Source: Phanerodontia chrysosporium
Lineage: Eukaryota > Basidiomycota > Agaricomycetes > Polyporales > Phanerochaetaceae
Assembly: GCA_001910725.1 (NCBI GenBank)
Contig: MJGA01000004.1
Location: forward strand, 2,232,001 to 2,296,000
Length of the DNA: 64,000 bases
Direction: 5' to 3'
The notes beneath the pieces were generated by a model. It worked only from the letters and a program-made list of their open reading frames with translations. It did not search any database and had not been told where the DNA came from. The position numbers were made by a program, and so were the translations under genes. Shown piece by piece: positions 20,740 through 34,096 of the stretch. Each line of letters begins with the position of its first letter. Position 1 is the stretch's first letter.

Positions 20740-23700
20740 ATGGACAACCCCGCCAACCCGAACATACACACCATCGTCAAAGCTCAAATCGTCTTCCTCT
20801 TGTCGACCCTGACGAGGATAACTTTGAGCGGAACCAAGTCGAAATCAGATCCGTAAGTACTTCTCTGGGCTGCCGTGCAGCCGGGTGTATGCTGAGCAAC
20901 GCTTTCGTGGGTGGACGCGTAGCTCTCTGAACAACATGGCATCGAAACGTACTTGCACTTCATCCGCCGACTCATCGTCCACTCCTCCTCCCGAATATCC
21001 AATTCCTCTTCCCCCGCGTCGGTGGACCCCTCTTCTGCCCTGACCTTCCGTCTGCTAGTAGAAGAAGTGCAACGTCTAGCACGCGACCCTTTCCTCGCAG
21101 ACCGCTTCAGAGATGGTGTCGATAAAGGCGAGGGGGAGGCATTCCGCAACTTCGATCTGTTGCGCTTCATGGACAGAGTGGGTTTGCGGCCGCTCGAACG
21201 GCTCGTCCTCGCATCTTCCATCGCGGCCGCTCCTACGCGACGCGAGCTGTCCAGCATGGCTGCCAACATCATCCGCATGGAATTCGAGAATGCCGTCCTC
21301 GCGTTGTGTCAGCACCCGTCTTTCGACCAGGCAGATCTGTCCCCCAATCAGGTGGCGAAGCTGATGTCCAACCTGCTCAGCGAAGCCCCCACCGACGGAC
21401 CCATCCTCGATGCGACCCAGCGGCAAGCGCTCATAATGGCGGCTCAGACAAAGTACGGCCCCGAGATCATCATGCCCATCCTGCAGCGTATACTGCCCAA
21501 TATACAGTTCGTCGATGCATTCCATACGAGAGGTACTCTGCTAATGTCTATGTAGTCTCCAGCAGAATACCACGCTTGTGCAGCTGATGATCCAGCTCGG
21601 GCCAGAAATGACTTGTGACCCGGACATCACCTCGGCTGTTCTGGCTCGCTTTGGGATGACAGAGAATAATCCGCCGCAGGACGAGCAGGTGGTGGAGATC
21701 GTCTCTCAGTTGGCGCGTTTGGCTGCAGAGGGGCCAGTCTCGGTTGACGTGGGGACGCTGGTGCATGTTCTTGCCCGTTTGGTGAGTCCCCACTCCTCTT
21801 GCGTGGCTAGATTACATTGCTAAATGGGTGTACACAGAATCCGAGCCTTAACTGGGCGATGGCGATTCAGGCCTTTGATCGACCTGACCGTCACGGGGTG
21901 GAGACGTCGACCCTGAAGCTGCTTATTGCCATCCTCCTCAGCTGCCCTCTCGAGTCGGAGCACCATGCGGTCTCGGGTTTCTGGCAGATGTGGAAGAATT
22001 CGCTGTATCAGCTGCGCCTTCTGGATGCCCTGCTCTCCTTGCCCAGCGACACGTTCAATTTCGTCACTCTGCCCGGCAGGCGCATTGTCTCCACTGAGGA
22101 CATCCCCGCGACTAGTCCGAGTATCAAGGCACTGGCGGCGAACGTGCAAGTCCATACTTGGAACTCGCTCGACCTGTTCGAGGTGCTTGTTCGCTTGGCG
22201 GACTCGGAGTCGCTTGAAGTGCGCAACTTCGTGCGGGAGATGCTGGATAAGGCGGTGAAGATTAGTGCCGAGATTGTTCAGATGGGTCTGCTGCAGGTGA
22301 CGGTGAGTGAATTGCGCAGAATGTTGTGTTTGAAGCTTACGCATCTGCGCTTTAGGGATTACCTTGGGGAGAGATCCGGCTGGAGTATTCTCAACGACTT
22401 CTTGCCATGTTCTTGGCGGGTCATCCGAACCACCAGTTGGTGTTCATGAGGATTTGGCAGATTGAGCCGAAGTATCTCCTGAACTCTTTGCGAGAGTTCT
22501 ACGAGGAGAACCCCCTGAACATCACGCGCATTCTGGATGTCGCGCAGGATTTGAAGGTCAGTTTTCTCACCCGCTCCCAAGAGATCTGAATACAGACTAT
22601 CGAACAGATTTTGGACCACCTCCTGGACTGCAAGCCGTTCGCTTTCGCTCTGGATGTTGCTGCCTTGGCTTCGCGGCGCGAGTACCTCAACCTCGACAAG
22701 TGGCTTGCGGATAACGTCACGGCTCACGGTGCTGACTTCCTCCACGGTGTCATCGGTTTCCTCGACTCGAAGATGGAAAGTGAGAAGCTCACCCGCATTT
22801 CCGACCCTGCTGTGGAATCCCGTACGATGCCCCTCAGCCCCCAGACCATTACCATCTTCCTTCGCGTCCTTCGCGCGAACTCCAACCTCATGCATGAGAG
22901 CGACGTCGACTACTGTCTTGAAGTTCGCAATGCCTGTCTGCAGATTCACCCCCGTCTCATGAACCTGATGCCCGGCACTGACGTCGAGCCTGGCTTCAAC
23001 GTCATCACCTACTCTCCAGAGATTGAAGCCGAGGTTGACTCAATTTACAAGCAGATGTACGACGAGCATATCACGATTGATGACGTTATTGCTCTTCTGC
23101 AACGGAACAAGACTTCCAACAACCCCCGTGACCACGAAATCTTCTCCTGTATGCTCCACTTCCTCTTCGACGAGTACAAGTTCTTCCAATCGTTCTACCC
23201 GCCCCGCGAGCTGGCCATGACAGGCTATCTGTTCGGATCGCTGATTCAGTACCAACTTGTGGACTATATTCCCTTGGGTGTGGCTATTCGTTACGTCTTG
23301 GACGCCTTGAACTGCCCGCCGGAGACCAATTTGTTCAAGTTCGGTTTGCAAGCCCTTGTCCGGTTCGAATCCCGCCTGCCCGAGTGGCAGCCCCTGTGTC
23401 AAGCTCTGCTGAAGATTCCTCATCTTCTCGATGCACGCCCGGAGCTCGTCAACATCCTTAGCCGGGCGATTGCGATTGGTAGCGAGAGTCAGGCCAACAC
23501 TGCCGACCTTCGCACCCTCCCTGGTGGCGCTATCCCGGAGGCGCCACCGGCGTTCACTTCCATCCGTCCCGATCCAATTGAGGGTAGCCCAGAAGCCCCT
23601 CCCGAGGAAGTGTCGGACAAGATACTCTTCATCGTCAACAATCTTGCCCCTTCGAACTTCGACGCGAAGCTGACGGAGATGAAGGAGCAATTCCAAGAGG

Positions 23701-26700
23701 AGTATTCCAGGTGGTTCGCCAATTACCTCGTGGACCAGCGTGTCAGTACTGAGCCCAACAACCACCAATTGTACCTTCGCTTCCTCGACGCACTCAATAT
23801 CAAGACCCTCTTCAACTTCGTATTGCACGAGACGTTCGTCAAGTCGGCTCAGCTCCTCAACTCTGAGAAGACCTTGCAAGTTACTTCGGAAAGAACAATC
23901 CTGAAGAACGTTGGGGCGTGGCTCGGGAGCATTACCTTGGCACGGGACCGGCCTATCAAGCACAAAAACCTGTCCTTCAAGGAGCTCTTGATCGAAGGTT
24001 TTGATAACGGCCGGCTTATCGTGGCGATCCCGTTCGTCTGCAAGACCCTTGAGCCATGTGCCAGGTCCAAGGTCTTCAGGCCACCGAACCCGTGGCTGAT
24101 GGCAGTCATCTCCCTTCTTGCAGAGCTGTATCACTTCGCGGAACTCAAGCTCAATCTCAAGTTTGAGATCGAGGTGCTCTGTAAGAGTCTCGAGATTGAC
24201 CTCGAGACGGTGCAGGCGACGACCATCCTCCGCAACCGTCCGCTCTCCGACTCGGGAGCGCAGCTCCCTGAGTATCCGGGCGACATCGACTCGCTACCCA
24301 TGGGAGGATACGATCCGGCACGCATGCAACCCGACGGTCAGGTTATTGGCATCAGCGGTGCCCGCGCATCCGATCAGCGCGCATTGGATGCGCACATCGA
24401 GAATATCCTAGCGAGCGTTCTTCCGCTGGTAGTCATCAACCCCGCCCTGGCGCCTTTGCACACCAACCAGACCTTCAAGCGTGCAATGCAGATGGCCGTC
24501 GAGCGTTCCATTCGCGAGGTAAGCACGGTGTTGCACGTATGTTCCAACTGGTTCTGACTTGGTTGTAGATTATCATGCCAGTCGTCGAGCGCTCAGTCAC
24601 GATTGCGGGTATCTCTACTCGTGAACTCGTTCTGAAGGATTATGTCACCGAGCAGAGCGAGGAGAAGCTGCGCCATGCCGGAAGACTCATGAGCCAGAAG
24701 CTCGCGGGTAGCTTGGCGCAGGTCACTTGCAAGGAACCGTTGAGGAGCAACCTTGCTAGCCACCTCCGTCTTGTTCTGACCGAATTTGGCTTCGCGGAGG
24801 TAAGTACCAAAGCGTCAGTGTTCCGAAGCAGGCTGACGTGATTGTGTAGGTCGCCTCAGAGGAGGTCATCGCGCTTCTAGTCAATGACAATGTCGACATC
24901 GCGTGCCAGGCCATCGAGAAAGCGGCAATGGACAAGGCTGCCCTTGAGGTCGACGAGGCGTTCGTTACGCACTTCGAAGCCAGAAGACGGCATCGTGAGG
25001 TACGAGTACCAGACTTCTTACAACTAGAAGGCACGAACTCAAATGATCCTGCAGCAACGACCTGGACAGCCGTTCTGGGACCCGACGATTCCACTTCCAT
25101 CGCAGTTCGCGAACTCCTTACCCGACCCTCTTCGCATCAGGCCTATAGGTGTGCAACCCATTCAGGCGGCTGTGTACGAGGACTTCGGTACGTCACTCGA
25201 CTAACTCTTTCAACTCCGAGATACTAATTGACATTCTCAGCTACGGATGGCAAACGCCGCACCGGTGTCATCAGTCGTCCAGGCTCCACGGTATCATACA
25301 CTCACAATGACCCGCTTGCCTCGATCTACAACCCCTCGCCCGGTCCAGATTCGCTTCAGGGTCGGACAATGCTGTCGCATACGGAGACCATGGATAGGTT
25401 CACTGTGAGTGGCATTGGCTATAAGCAAGTTCCATTCTTTCCTAATCAATGTTTATAGGCGTTGATCAAAGATTTGGAGAGCGTCCTCCCTCAGCTTCCT
25501 ATTCAGTCCTTGGCTGCTCTGCCTCCGAACCACGAGATCCGTCAGCTCCTTCGCGAGATCCTCTTCCTTACAGCTGGCTCGGCGGATCGCCAGCGCACTC
25601 CGTTGCTCATTTCGCAGAAAATCGTTCAGCTACTGTACAAGACCACGCTTCAGCTCGCACGCGAGATTTACGTTGCCTTGTTGGATCAACTGTGCCATTC
25701 CTTTGAGGAGGTCGCCAAGGAGGCTATCAATTGGCTGATTTACGCCGAGGACGAGGTGAGATTGTGTTCGGTGCGATCATTGTTCGAGTCTGACAATTCC
25801 CGCTTGCAGCGTAAGTTCAATGTCCCTGTGACAGTGACTCTGCTGCGCAGCGGTTTGGTCAATATCGGCCAAGAAGACCAGCAACTCGCCAAGTTCCTTT
25901 TCACCGACCCTCGGCCGTCGCTGCTCAACTTCGCTGCTGGGCTCATCCGCGAATGCCTGTCCAGCGACCCACCCGTCGCCTCTCAAGCACAGTTTGCATA
26001 TACTCTAGAGGTGCTCACGCAGCTGGCACAGCAAGGCAAAGCAAACGAAGAGTGCGTTCAATGTAACGTCGCCTGATAGCTACGCAGTCTCTGACCATCT
26101 TCTAGAGTGCTCAGGCTCCTCGACGACTTGCGCGGCGTACGCCGTCCCCCCACTGCGGCACCGGACGCAGGGATCACTCGTCAGCCGTCAGTCAAGCCCG
26201 AAAACGAGTCGCTGAGAGATAAGCTCTTCATCTGGTTCCAGCAATGGGTTCACATCTACCAGCGCTCTCCTTCTCCGGAGAAGTCGTTCGTGCCGTACAT
26301 CAGCCAATTGACTAAGCAAGGAATTCTGAAGGCGGAGGATGTCTCGTCTTTCTTCTTCCGCGTCTGCATGGAGTCGAGCGTTAACAGCTACGTCAAGTGC
26401 GTCAACTCTGGGGAGTTCGATTACGCCTTCCAGGCTCTCGATGCTTTCTCTCGCCTCATTGTGTACATGATCAAGTACCACGGTGACGCATCTGGTGTCA
26501 ACAACGAGCAGGCGAAGGTGCACTACCTCACGAAGATCTTGTCCATCGTCGTCTTGGTCTTGGCCAACATGCACGAGGAACAAGGCCTTTTGTTCCCGCA
26601 GAAGCCCTTCTTCCGCTTCTTCTCGAGCCTTTTGAACGATCTACATGCGATCGAGGCCAGCCTGGGAGCAGTGTACTTCCCGCTGCTACTCGCCGTCAGG

Positions 26701-27786
26701 TATGTGATTTCCTGGTCCACATCGAGACAAGGTACTAACCTGAAGTCGCAGTGACACATTCAGTTCCTTGCAGCCTACCTTCTTCCCAGGCTTTGCATTC
26801 TCCTGGATGAGCCTCATTTCGCATCGGCTGTTCATGCCGAAGCTGTTGCTATCCGAGAGTCGTGAGGGTTGGCCAACTTTCTACAGGTTGTTGCTCGCGC
26901 TGTTCAAGTTCCTGGCACCGTTCCTCAAAGCTGCGGACTTGCAACCGGCGACTCGCGATCTTTACCGCGGCTCTCTTCGCCTTCTTCTCGTGTTGCTGCA
27001 CGACTTCCCAGAGTTCCTCAGCGAGTATTACTTCACGCTGTGCGACATCATCCCTCCCACTGCATCCAACTCCGCAACGTCATCCTCAGTGCATTCCCTC
27101 CCACCATCATCCTACCCGATCCTCACCTCCGTAACGTTAAGTTCGATTCCATCCCGGAGATGGGCCCGATACCCCCTGTCTTATCCGACTTCTCTTCGGT
27201 CCTCAAGGCTGGAGACCTTCGCACCTACCTGGACCAGTATCTATTGAACCGTGGTTCCCCGTCCTTCCTGCCCTCGCTCAAGGAACGTGTTCTCCTCCCT
27301 GAAGGCTCAGCCGACAAGTACAACCTCTCGCTCATGAACGCTCTCGTCATGTACATTGGTGTGTCCTCCGTCGCTCAAGCGAAGGCCAGGAGCGGCAGCT
27401 CGTTGTTTGTGGCTAGCGATCCCGGTGTGGTTGCCCTGCAGTACCTCGCCAATAACCTGGACATTGAAGGTCAACACCATCTTCTGAGTGCCATGGTGCT
27501 GCACTTGCGCTACCCCAATGCGCACACCCATTGGTTCAGCTCGCTTATGCTTCACCTCTTCAACGAGATCAAGGACGACAAGTTCAGGGAGATCATGACG
27601 AAGGTCCTCCTCGAGCGCTTCCTTGTCCATCGTCCTCATCCATGGGGAGCTTTGGTCACGTTCATCGAGCTGCTCAGGAACCCGAAGTATGACTTCTGGA
27701 ACCACGACTTCATCCGCATTGCACCCGAAGTAACGCTTCTGCTCGAAACTGTGCGTTCTCTCGTAGGCGACGGTGTGCAACGCTGA
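20740..27786 (+). CDS. NOT1: CCR4-NOT complex scaffold subunit NOT1 (CDC39)
   Basis: A gene of about 7 kb for a protein of roughly 2,000 residues. Recognisable blocks: MDNPANPNIHTIVKAQIVFL at the start; FLAGHPNHQLVFMRIWQIEP in the N-terminal helical repeats; the long exon at about 22611-24520 covering the middle HEAT/MIF4G region (CAF1-binding) and the following segment; QRPGQPFWDP and VYEDF in the linker; and the C-terminal NOT1 homology domain (FPEFLSEYYFTLCDIIPP, then CIQLRNVILSAFPPTIILP), ending GDGVQR and TGA. NOT1 holds the CCR4/CAF1 deadenylases and the NOT2-NOT3/5 module together for mRNA decay. Frame breaks at about 20814 (STLT|EDNFERNQVEIRS) and 27056-27058 (IIPP|CIQLRN) are each cured by one G or C. 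Confidence 0.93.
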
Positions 27787-28068
27787 CGTCCTTCCGCAGG
27801 TCGCAAGGTCCATTTTCCAATCCTAGACTGTTGCCGCTATCGCCGTCGCTATCTGTTCTATATATCCGTTTGTCCTCTCATGATCTTTGGGTTTTGTTCT
27901 CATCTGCAATTGTATTCTAACAAGACGACAGTACCCCATGTGTCAAAAGGCATCAGCCAACTTTCGAACTTTGCTTACATGTCGGGTCTCATGCATCCCA
28001 GACTAGTACTAGTGCTTATCCTACAAGTGTCTCTGTATATCCCCTGTAGTACACCCTTCTACCGTAAT

Positions 28069-31000
28069 CTAGAATGATGACATGCCACCATTCAAGGACC
28101 ACCGGTCTCCCCATACCCTATAAACGGATGTCAGAGGAGTTGCAATGAAACCCTCTTTCCACTTACCCAGCTGCCTGAATGCCCGCCGCGCCTTTCGTGT
28201 CCGCATCGGGGCCGATGAGAACCCAGTCAGGGATTGACAAACCAGTGCGGATTGGAAAGAGTCGTAATGCTCTCTCTAACGCAACTTCGTCGTTTGCGTA
28301 GACGATCATCATCACCGCAGCATCAGAGGTTGGGTGAGGATGTAGGAAAACTGCAGCCACTTCGTCGTCCAGGGCGCGACCGTTGAACGAGACGCTGTCG
28401 TTATGGGTGCGGAATGGGGTACGCCCAGTCGCCAAAGTCTTCTCCAGGAAAGGATTGCGTGCGTCGCCCAGTACAACGATATTGCCGTCCAAGGACCCAC
28501 CGTGTAATGCGGCCAGAGCTTCATTCGCGTCGATAATATTGGCATCGAGTTTGTGGTAGACATCCAGAGAATGTGCGAGGCGAACAGCGGCCTGCAGTGT
28601 TGTGTCGTCGGTTTTGTCGCGTATAACGAGCTGTAAAGGTGCCGGTGACTGAAGGATCGCATACATCCGTCCTGAAGGCTGGATATGAACGTCGTCTGTG
28701 AGGGTCAACTAGTTGACATGTGAGGCTGGGCAGAAGCAGTAAGAGGAGGATATCCCACCTTCCAGGTGCCATCTTCGTCCTTCCTAGCTTCAATGTAAGT
28801 AGAAAGCTCATATCGTTCCGGTAGCAATGCGATTTGTCCGTCGACTACAAGCTTTATCGGGAAGAGGAAGGCGGATCTCGTATGGACTGTGAACACCCGG
28901 ACATTATGAGGTGAGACATTGACTACGCCTTCCTCAGTCGAGGTGACGGTCAGACGGGCCAGACTAAGCAACCTCTAATTAGCACGATCATCGATAATAA
29001 GACGTTCCAGTCATACCGCCCGGGAGTCTCGAGGGCCAGGATTCGCCACCCGTGGAGCGAGCCACTTTCCAAGGGCACAGCAACTGTCAACGTGAAAGAG
29101 AGAGATTGTTGACGTTTTTGGCCCGAGCTCCGAAGAGATGCATCGATGAATGCCTGAGTACTGCCGTCCTGAAATGCGGCTGAATAACAATGGGGCTGGC
29201 CGGCGTCTTCCCTGAATCTGCAATGGGAATCAGAGCTGGTCCGCGATTGATCAACAGGTGGCTCGTACGTCACGTTCGCGTTTGGGTTCCATGTCTTCAG
29301 TGTGTCGAAGAGGGCACGAGAGTGCCATACTGGGACGTTCTCATCGTCACCGCTGAGCACGTCTTAGTACATGCACTGTGTACCCATCGCGGACACTCAC
29401 CCATGTATAGCAAGAATAGGCGTGTCCACGAGATTTGTGACAAACAGGTCGTTGTCATCGGCCATCAGGGCAGAGTCCAGCACCGCCCGCATGAAAGGGT
29501 CAACAAAATGTGCAGACCTGTGTGAACAGTTTCAGTGGCGCGCTCTTGTTGTCTCTGTCTGGGCACGCACCGGGAATGTAAAAGTGGTACGTATGCTTGA
29601 GACTTGATATATGCAGCGGCGGGGACAGCTTTCGACGGTTTAATGCAGGGTACAAACGCGCGCGAGGTAACGCACCGGCAAGTACCCTGTCAGGAAACCT
29701 GCTGGCTACATGCCAGGTTCCCTGTCCACCATTCGAGTGACCGAGGAGAATGACACGCGTATCGGAGGGGAACGCCCATTGTTTCCAGCGACTACTGCGG
29801 CGTAAGATGTTGGACAAGGCGACCAGCGATTGCCATGCGTCTGTCGTGCTGGGGCCGTGCCAGTCTAATCCCTGTCATGGGAGGCCGTAAGCATCATTGC
29901 AGTAGAGTTGGAAACCCTCCTCACCCATTCCGTCCGGCCGGTAGGTAAGACCATCCAGCTTTGACTTTGTCGAGGGGGAGCACACTCCCAAAACGCGAGG
30001 TCAAGCACAGGGACGCCAGCGCCGTCTGCCAAAGGGATATGACTATCTCAATCGAAGCTTAGGGCAATAGGGCGTACGTAGGTATAGCAATGGCGGCGCC
30101 ACTTCGCCTGCGGCTCACGTCTTTCGGCGGAACCGCCACAAATGCAGAGGGTACTGATGTCGCGAAGAAGTAGGTTGCGATTATTTCGGCGAAGTTCTCA
30201 GCATCCCACGTTGGGATATGCCTGATGGACAAGTCGACAGTGAACTCAACCGTCTTGTCAGAGTTGTATGCCATGAGCTTGATCGGGAGCTTGTCCTCAT
30301 AAAATGCGTCAAGCTGGGTGAGAACGACGGGTACCGTGCGAGTTTGTGAAGGAACGAGACGAGTCTGTTCTAGTAGGCGAATTTCCACGCCCTATCGAAA
30401 CCAGTCAATCACAAGTAGCGACCAGCTTAACTAGCATCTACCTTCAAGGATAGAGATTCGGAAACATGAGCGTCAGTAATTGTCCACCATCCATCGACGC
30501 TACGCAACCCGATGCCTACGGCTTCGCCAAAGGCCCAACCGTCCACAAAGGTCGGGGCGACATCGTGGTCATTGACGTGATCCAGAGCTTGCTGGGGAGT
30601 TTCGACGTCCACAGAGAAATTGATAGACAGCTTCGGGACCTCTGTACCCCAGCGGGTAGGATCCCCAAACAATCTAATCTACGCACAGTGAGTGAGGTCC
30701 CGGTGCGTGACGGCTACTACACACCTCGTAATCTCCGCTGAGGAAGAGGTCGTAGGTGGTGGGATTGTCGAGAGACGGAGGGACGGGTAAACGGACGACA
30801 TTTGTGGGCGATGCTTTCATTGCATATATGTTACCGGCATGCCATCGAGGGACGACGGCGCTTTCTGATACCCCGGTATTTCCTTTGGCAGGCAACACTG
30901 TGAAGAATGACCCTTGGACGATATTCACAAGAAGATTCGGAAGATTGTGCGACGAAGCAAGCTCATTGGACGGTGGATAGATGGTTATCGAGGTTCTTAA

Positions 31001-31519
31001 GAGGGTATGGTGTTGCAGCACTGCCCAACCTTCTGTCGCACGAAGTGACTGCCACCTGTGGGCTTATATTAGGGACAGGTTCGGTGGGCTCCTTCGTCGC
31101 TCACCTTACATCAGGGAATGATACTTCTAGCAGCCCGTTTGAGGAAGTGGCCTTGGACCAGCCTACCATTCCAGTGTCTGCATACGCAGACGGCCACTTG
31201 GCCTCATAATCTATGCGCTGAGACACTGTCTGCGATTAGCAGCAAGTGGCATGTAGTCTGGTAATCGTCTCACAGTTCAGTGGGAATGACGGCGACAAGA
31301 CATGCTGTTCTCTTGCATGAATAGGAAAAGGACCTAGGATCTGTATACGTGAGTAAGACCATTTCCTTCATGAACTGGACTTCAAGTTGAACTTACGTCC
31401 CATGAATCTGAGACAGAAACGCGCCACCCCTGTGCAGTGGACAAGACGGTCTGTGGCTCGTACGCCATAGCGTACGATCCTAGCAACACCGCGCAACAGA
31501 GCACGACGGTCTTTGCCAT
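28069..31519 (-). CDS. secreted alpha/beta hydrolase, prolyl-oligopeptidase-like serine hydrolase
   Basis: A multi-exon gene for roughly 850-900 residues. Signal peptide MAKTVVLCCAVLLGSYAMA. After a beta-rich N-terminal half, the catalytic domain begins PPLLYLHGAGV and continues MVLPTGRTEWGLDWHGPS. The nucleophile elbow is GHSNGGQGTWH. The likely acid follows in LAIHGGDDENVPVWHS, and the histidine is in EDAGQPHCYSAAF. The last exon, reached by an intron just before the stop, ends VWGDRWSLNGGMSSF. The substrate is unknown; the fold and secretion suggest an extracellular peptidase or esterase. Near 30108 the frame shifts between PPKDVSRR and GEVAPPLL, compatible with two missing G. The gene is divergent from the GH105-like gene over 142 bp and converges on NOT1. 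Confidence 0.78.
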
Positions 31520-31661
31520 GTCTGCGCGTGGCCGTGGGCGTCGCGGGAAGAGACTCACACGAGTGGGATGGCGCATCAGGCGCATCAGTGATTGGATCGT
31601 GGGAGTTGATGCGCCCTTCCCACGAGAGTGAGTGTGCAGCGCGGGTCGACGGGGAGACACG
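31520..31661. promoter_or_regulatory. 142-bp bidirectional promoter
   Basis: It separates the start codons of the secreted hydrolase (minus, 31519) and the GH105-like gene (plus, 31662). Any transcription start signals for both must lie here or inside the genes. Confidence 0.5.
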
Positions 31662-32912
31662 ATGTCTGACCTCGACCTGGACGCCGAGACGCAGAAGCGG
31701 CTCCTTTCGCTCCTCCCCGCTCTCCTCACCATCCAGCGTGCATCCTGGGAGCAGGGATGCACCGCCCAGGCCCTCCTTGAGGCCCACCAGTCGCTGGCAT
31801 GCCTCCCGAAGAACCTCTTCCTCCAGTACCTCTATGGCTTCGCCCACGACGCCGCCGTCCGTCAGGCAGACGACGGACGTCTCGCTGCGGTGCTTAACGG
31901 AGATGGCACGACGGACCACGGCGCAGTCGATCCCGCCTGCATAGGCGAGACGTTCTACTACCTCCTCGGCCTCCAGGACGCGGACAACCAAGAGCTCTCG
32001 CAAGAAGACGCCGCCCGGTTCACGAACAGCGTCGAGGCCATGCTCAGCTACATTCTCGATCGGTGTCCCCGCGCGCCCGTCTCGCAGGACCGTACGTCGC
32101 CATCGGACGTGTTACTATCTCACCGAATGGACTGCGTGCAGATATGGTCTGACGCGGTCTACATGCTGCCACCGTTCCTCGCATCCGCCGCCGTGTACTA
32201 CTCACGGCGCCCTAATCCCGCGTACGCCCCTTCGCGACTGCTATCGATGTCCCTCCGCCAGATCGACCTCGCCGCGCAAGCACTGCAGAGCCCATGTGGG
32301 CTCTGGTCACACATTTACGACCTGCGGACGTACGAGTTCAGGCGACGGGCGTTTTGGGGAGTGGGCAACGGGTGGGTGTGCGGAGGCATCGTGCGCGTGC
32401 TGTCCACTCTCGCGGACGCGCTCACCGAGGACAACAATCTCGAGCTCCAAACGCTGATCACGAACCCCAAGCTCGCGGAGCTCGTGCAGTCGAGCTATCG
32501 CATCCTCACGCTCACGCTCAACGCGTGCCTGTGCCACCTGCGCGCCGACGGGCTCTTCCACAACATCCTCGACGACAAGTCCTCGTTCGTCGAGACAAAC
32601 CTGTCCCAGCAGCTGTCCTACACACTTTTCCGCCTGCTTGACATGCACTCGCACTATCCGCCCCGCGTGCGCAAGCTTCTCCGTCTGCCGGAGCTCGACG
32701 AGGAGACGAGAACGCGGTGGGAGAAGATGGCAGCGCTCATGCATGACGCGGCCTGCAGGAAGACGGACCGGTGGGGATTCGTGAGGGATGTGTGCGGCAG
32801 CCCGAGGTTCGACAAGGCGGGCACGGCGGCGGAAGGACAGGCGTGGGCCATAGCGATGGAGGTCGCCAGATACCGGTATCTCAATGCGAAAGTGCAAGCA
32901 CAGTCACCCTGA
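31662..32912 (+). CDS. GH105-like six-hairpin glycosidase, intracellular
   Basis: Single exon, about 416 residues, start MSDLDLDAETQKRLLSLL. There is no signal peptide, so the protein is probably cytosolic. Motifs of the unsaturated-rhamnogalacturonyl-hydrolase (GH105/GH88) alpha6/alpha6 barrel: SWEQGCTAQALLE, IWSDAVYMLPPFLAS (with the Asp position of the family), LWSHIYD, RRAFWGVGNGWVCGG and GTAAEGQAWAIAMEVARY. Members cleave unsaturated uronic-acid ends left by polysaccharide lyases. I infer a role in using plant or fungal uronide fragments; the substrate cannot be read from sequence. The length suits the family and the frame is intact. Confidence 0.8.
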   Translation: MSDLDLDAETQKRLLSLLPALLTIQRASWEQGCTAQALLEAHQSLACLPKNLFLQYLYGFAHDAAVRQADDGRLAAVLNGDGTTDHGAVDPACIGETFYYLLGLQDADNQELSQEDAARFTNSVEAMLSYILDRCPRAPVSQDRTSPSDVLLSHRMDCVQIWSDAVYMLPPFLASAAVYYSRRPNPAYAPSRLLSMSLRQIDLAAQALQSPCGLWSHIYDLRTYEFRRRAFWGVGNGWVCGGIVRVLSTLADALTEDNNLELQTLITNPKLAELVQSSYRILTLTLNACLCHLRADGLFHNILDDKSSFVETNLSQQLSYTLFRLLDMHSHYPPRVRKLLRLPELDEETRTRWEKMAALMHDAACRKTDRWGFVRDVCGSPRFDKAGTAAEGQAWAIAMEVARYRYLNAKVQAQSP

Positions 32913-33119
32913 AGTCTACTCTGTAATCATATACCTGGAACATTCGGATCCTGTGCGAAGGAATGACGAACCCAATCTCTGAGCTCCGCTCTCCACTGCC
33001 CATGGACTCAAACAGGTGTGTCTTTGGTATGCACGTTTGTTTCATAGCTAACGGATGTTGCAGCACAAGACATCATGTATAGTAGTGCTCGCTTCAACAT
33101 GCTAGCTATCCGAGTGATT

Positions 33120-33658
33120 TCAATGTACTGGTGCCTTTTCCAGCTCCTCCGCGGCGTCGGGTGCCACCATCTTTTCTACGACGAGCACAGCGACGTACTC
33201 TCGCATCCAGTACTGACAGTCTTTGACCTCAATAGGCTTGATCTTTAGACTCCCGTGAGCTTGGCAAATGCGAAACGCTGCAATTGAACACGTACGGTTG
33301 TACCGGTGGCTGACCGCAAGCTGCCTCCAGGAGCAGGCACGTTTAACGCAATCTCCTCGATGCGATTCTTGGCCGACTTGCTATCCTCAGTCTTGCTCGA
33401 CTCTATACTGAAGGCAATCAAATGCGCTTCATCGACACTTCCAAGAACGCGAATACTGCATCCCTTCGCGTCTGATGCGAGGTCGAAGTCCCTCTGGAAC
33501 TCGTGTTCGAACCCCGTTGCTAGTGTCCCTGTAACATGGATCTTTGTTCCAATTGTCTCGCTGTGAGCATGAGGAATGAAGAGGGCCCAGTGCGCTCTGA
33601 ACAGAGGAGAGTGGGTGATGATGAGCTTCAGCGGCCGGCTACGATCGATGGGGTGCAT
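33120..33658 (-). CDS. fungal protein of unknown function
   Basis: Two exons (33296-33658 and 33120-33242) joined over a 53-nt intron in phase 0. About 160 residues, start MHPIDRSRPLKLIITHS. The N-terminal part has FRAHWALFIPHA, GTKIHVTGTLATGFEHEFQ and IRVLGSV; the second exon has IKPIEVKDCQYWMREYV. The spacing of WALFIP, G..V.G....GF.HEF and DCQ.W resembles a widespread but uncharacterised Agaricomycete family whose DC(Q)xW pair recalls a papain-like or NlpC-type fold. That fold is a guess and I assign no function. No signal peptide or membrane segment is seen. Confidence 0.6.
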
Positions 33659-34096
33659 GTGTGGGAGGTATACTTCAATTGGCTGGTGATTGCAGTCGGT
33701 CCAGAATGCTCTTCAGTGCACATTGGATTGCATACGGACGCCGGTATATCTGCGCAAGCCAACTGTGTACACGAGGGTTACACGCGGATTCCCCGTGCCC
33801 GTGTCCGTGCAATTCACGCGAATTTATTTTCATATGCCTTCATTTTCACGATGCGTTCATGCACGCCTGATTGTTTCTTTCGTCAAGAGTATATTATGGA
33901 AGCTGCGAAAGACTCAGATGTCTGAACGAACAGTCGTCGGGTCGAGATCCTGAGCTTTCGTGCCTCGATCACGTGCTGCGGGGCTACACAAGCACCCACA
34001 ACCTGAGACCGCACTCCCACCTTCGCTTTCGACCACGTTCACGCTTTCTGCGCCAGCTCATCCCCACGCCCTCGCTCCACACAGCACGTCCAATAC
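33659..34096. other. intergenic between unknown gene and transporter
   Basis: Divergent 5' regions (unknown gene on minus, transporter on plus). AT-rich around 33820-33910. No coding frame I recognise. Confidence 0.45.

Noticed and set aside
23355..23375. tRNA-like GGTTCGAATCC sequence
   Set aside because: It lies inside NOT1 coding sequence (VRFESRLPE) and no acceptor or anticodon arms flank it.
32093..32142. Possible 50-nt intron in the GH105-like gene (gtacgt...gtgcag)
   Set aside because: Removing it shifts the frame, and the encoded HRMDCVQIWSDAVYM is a conserved part of the family.
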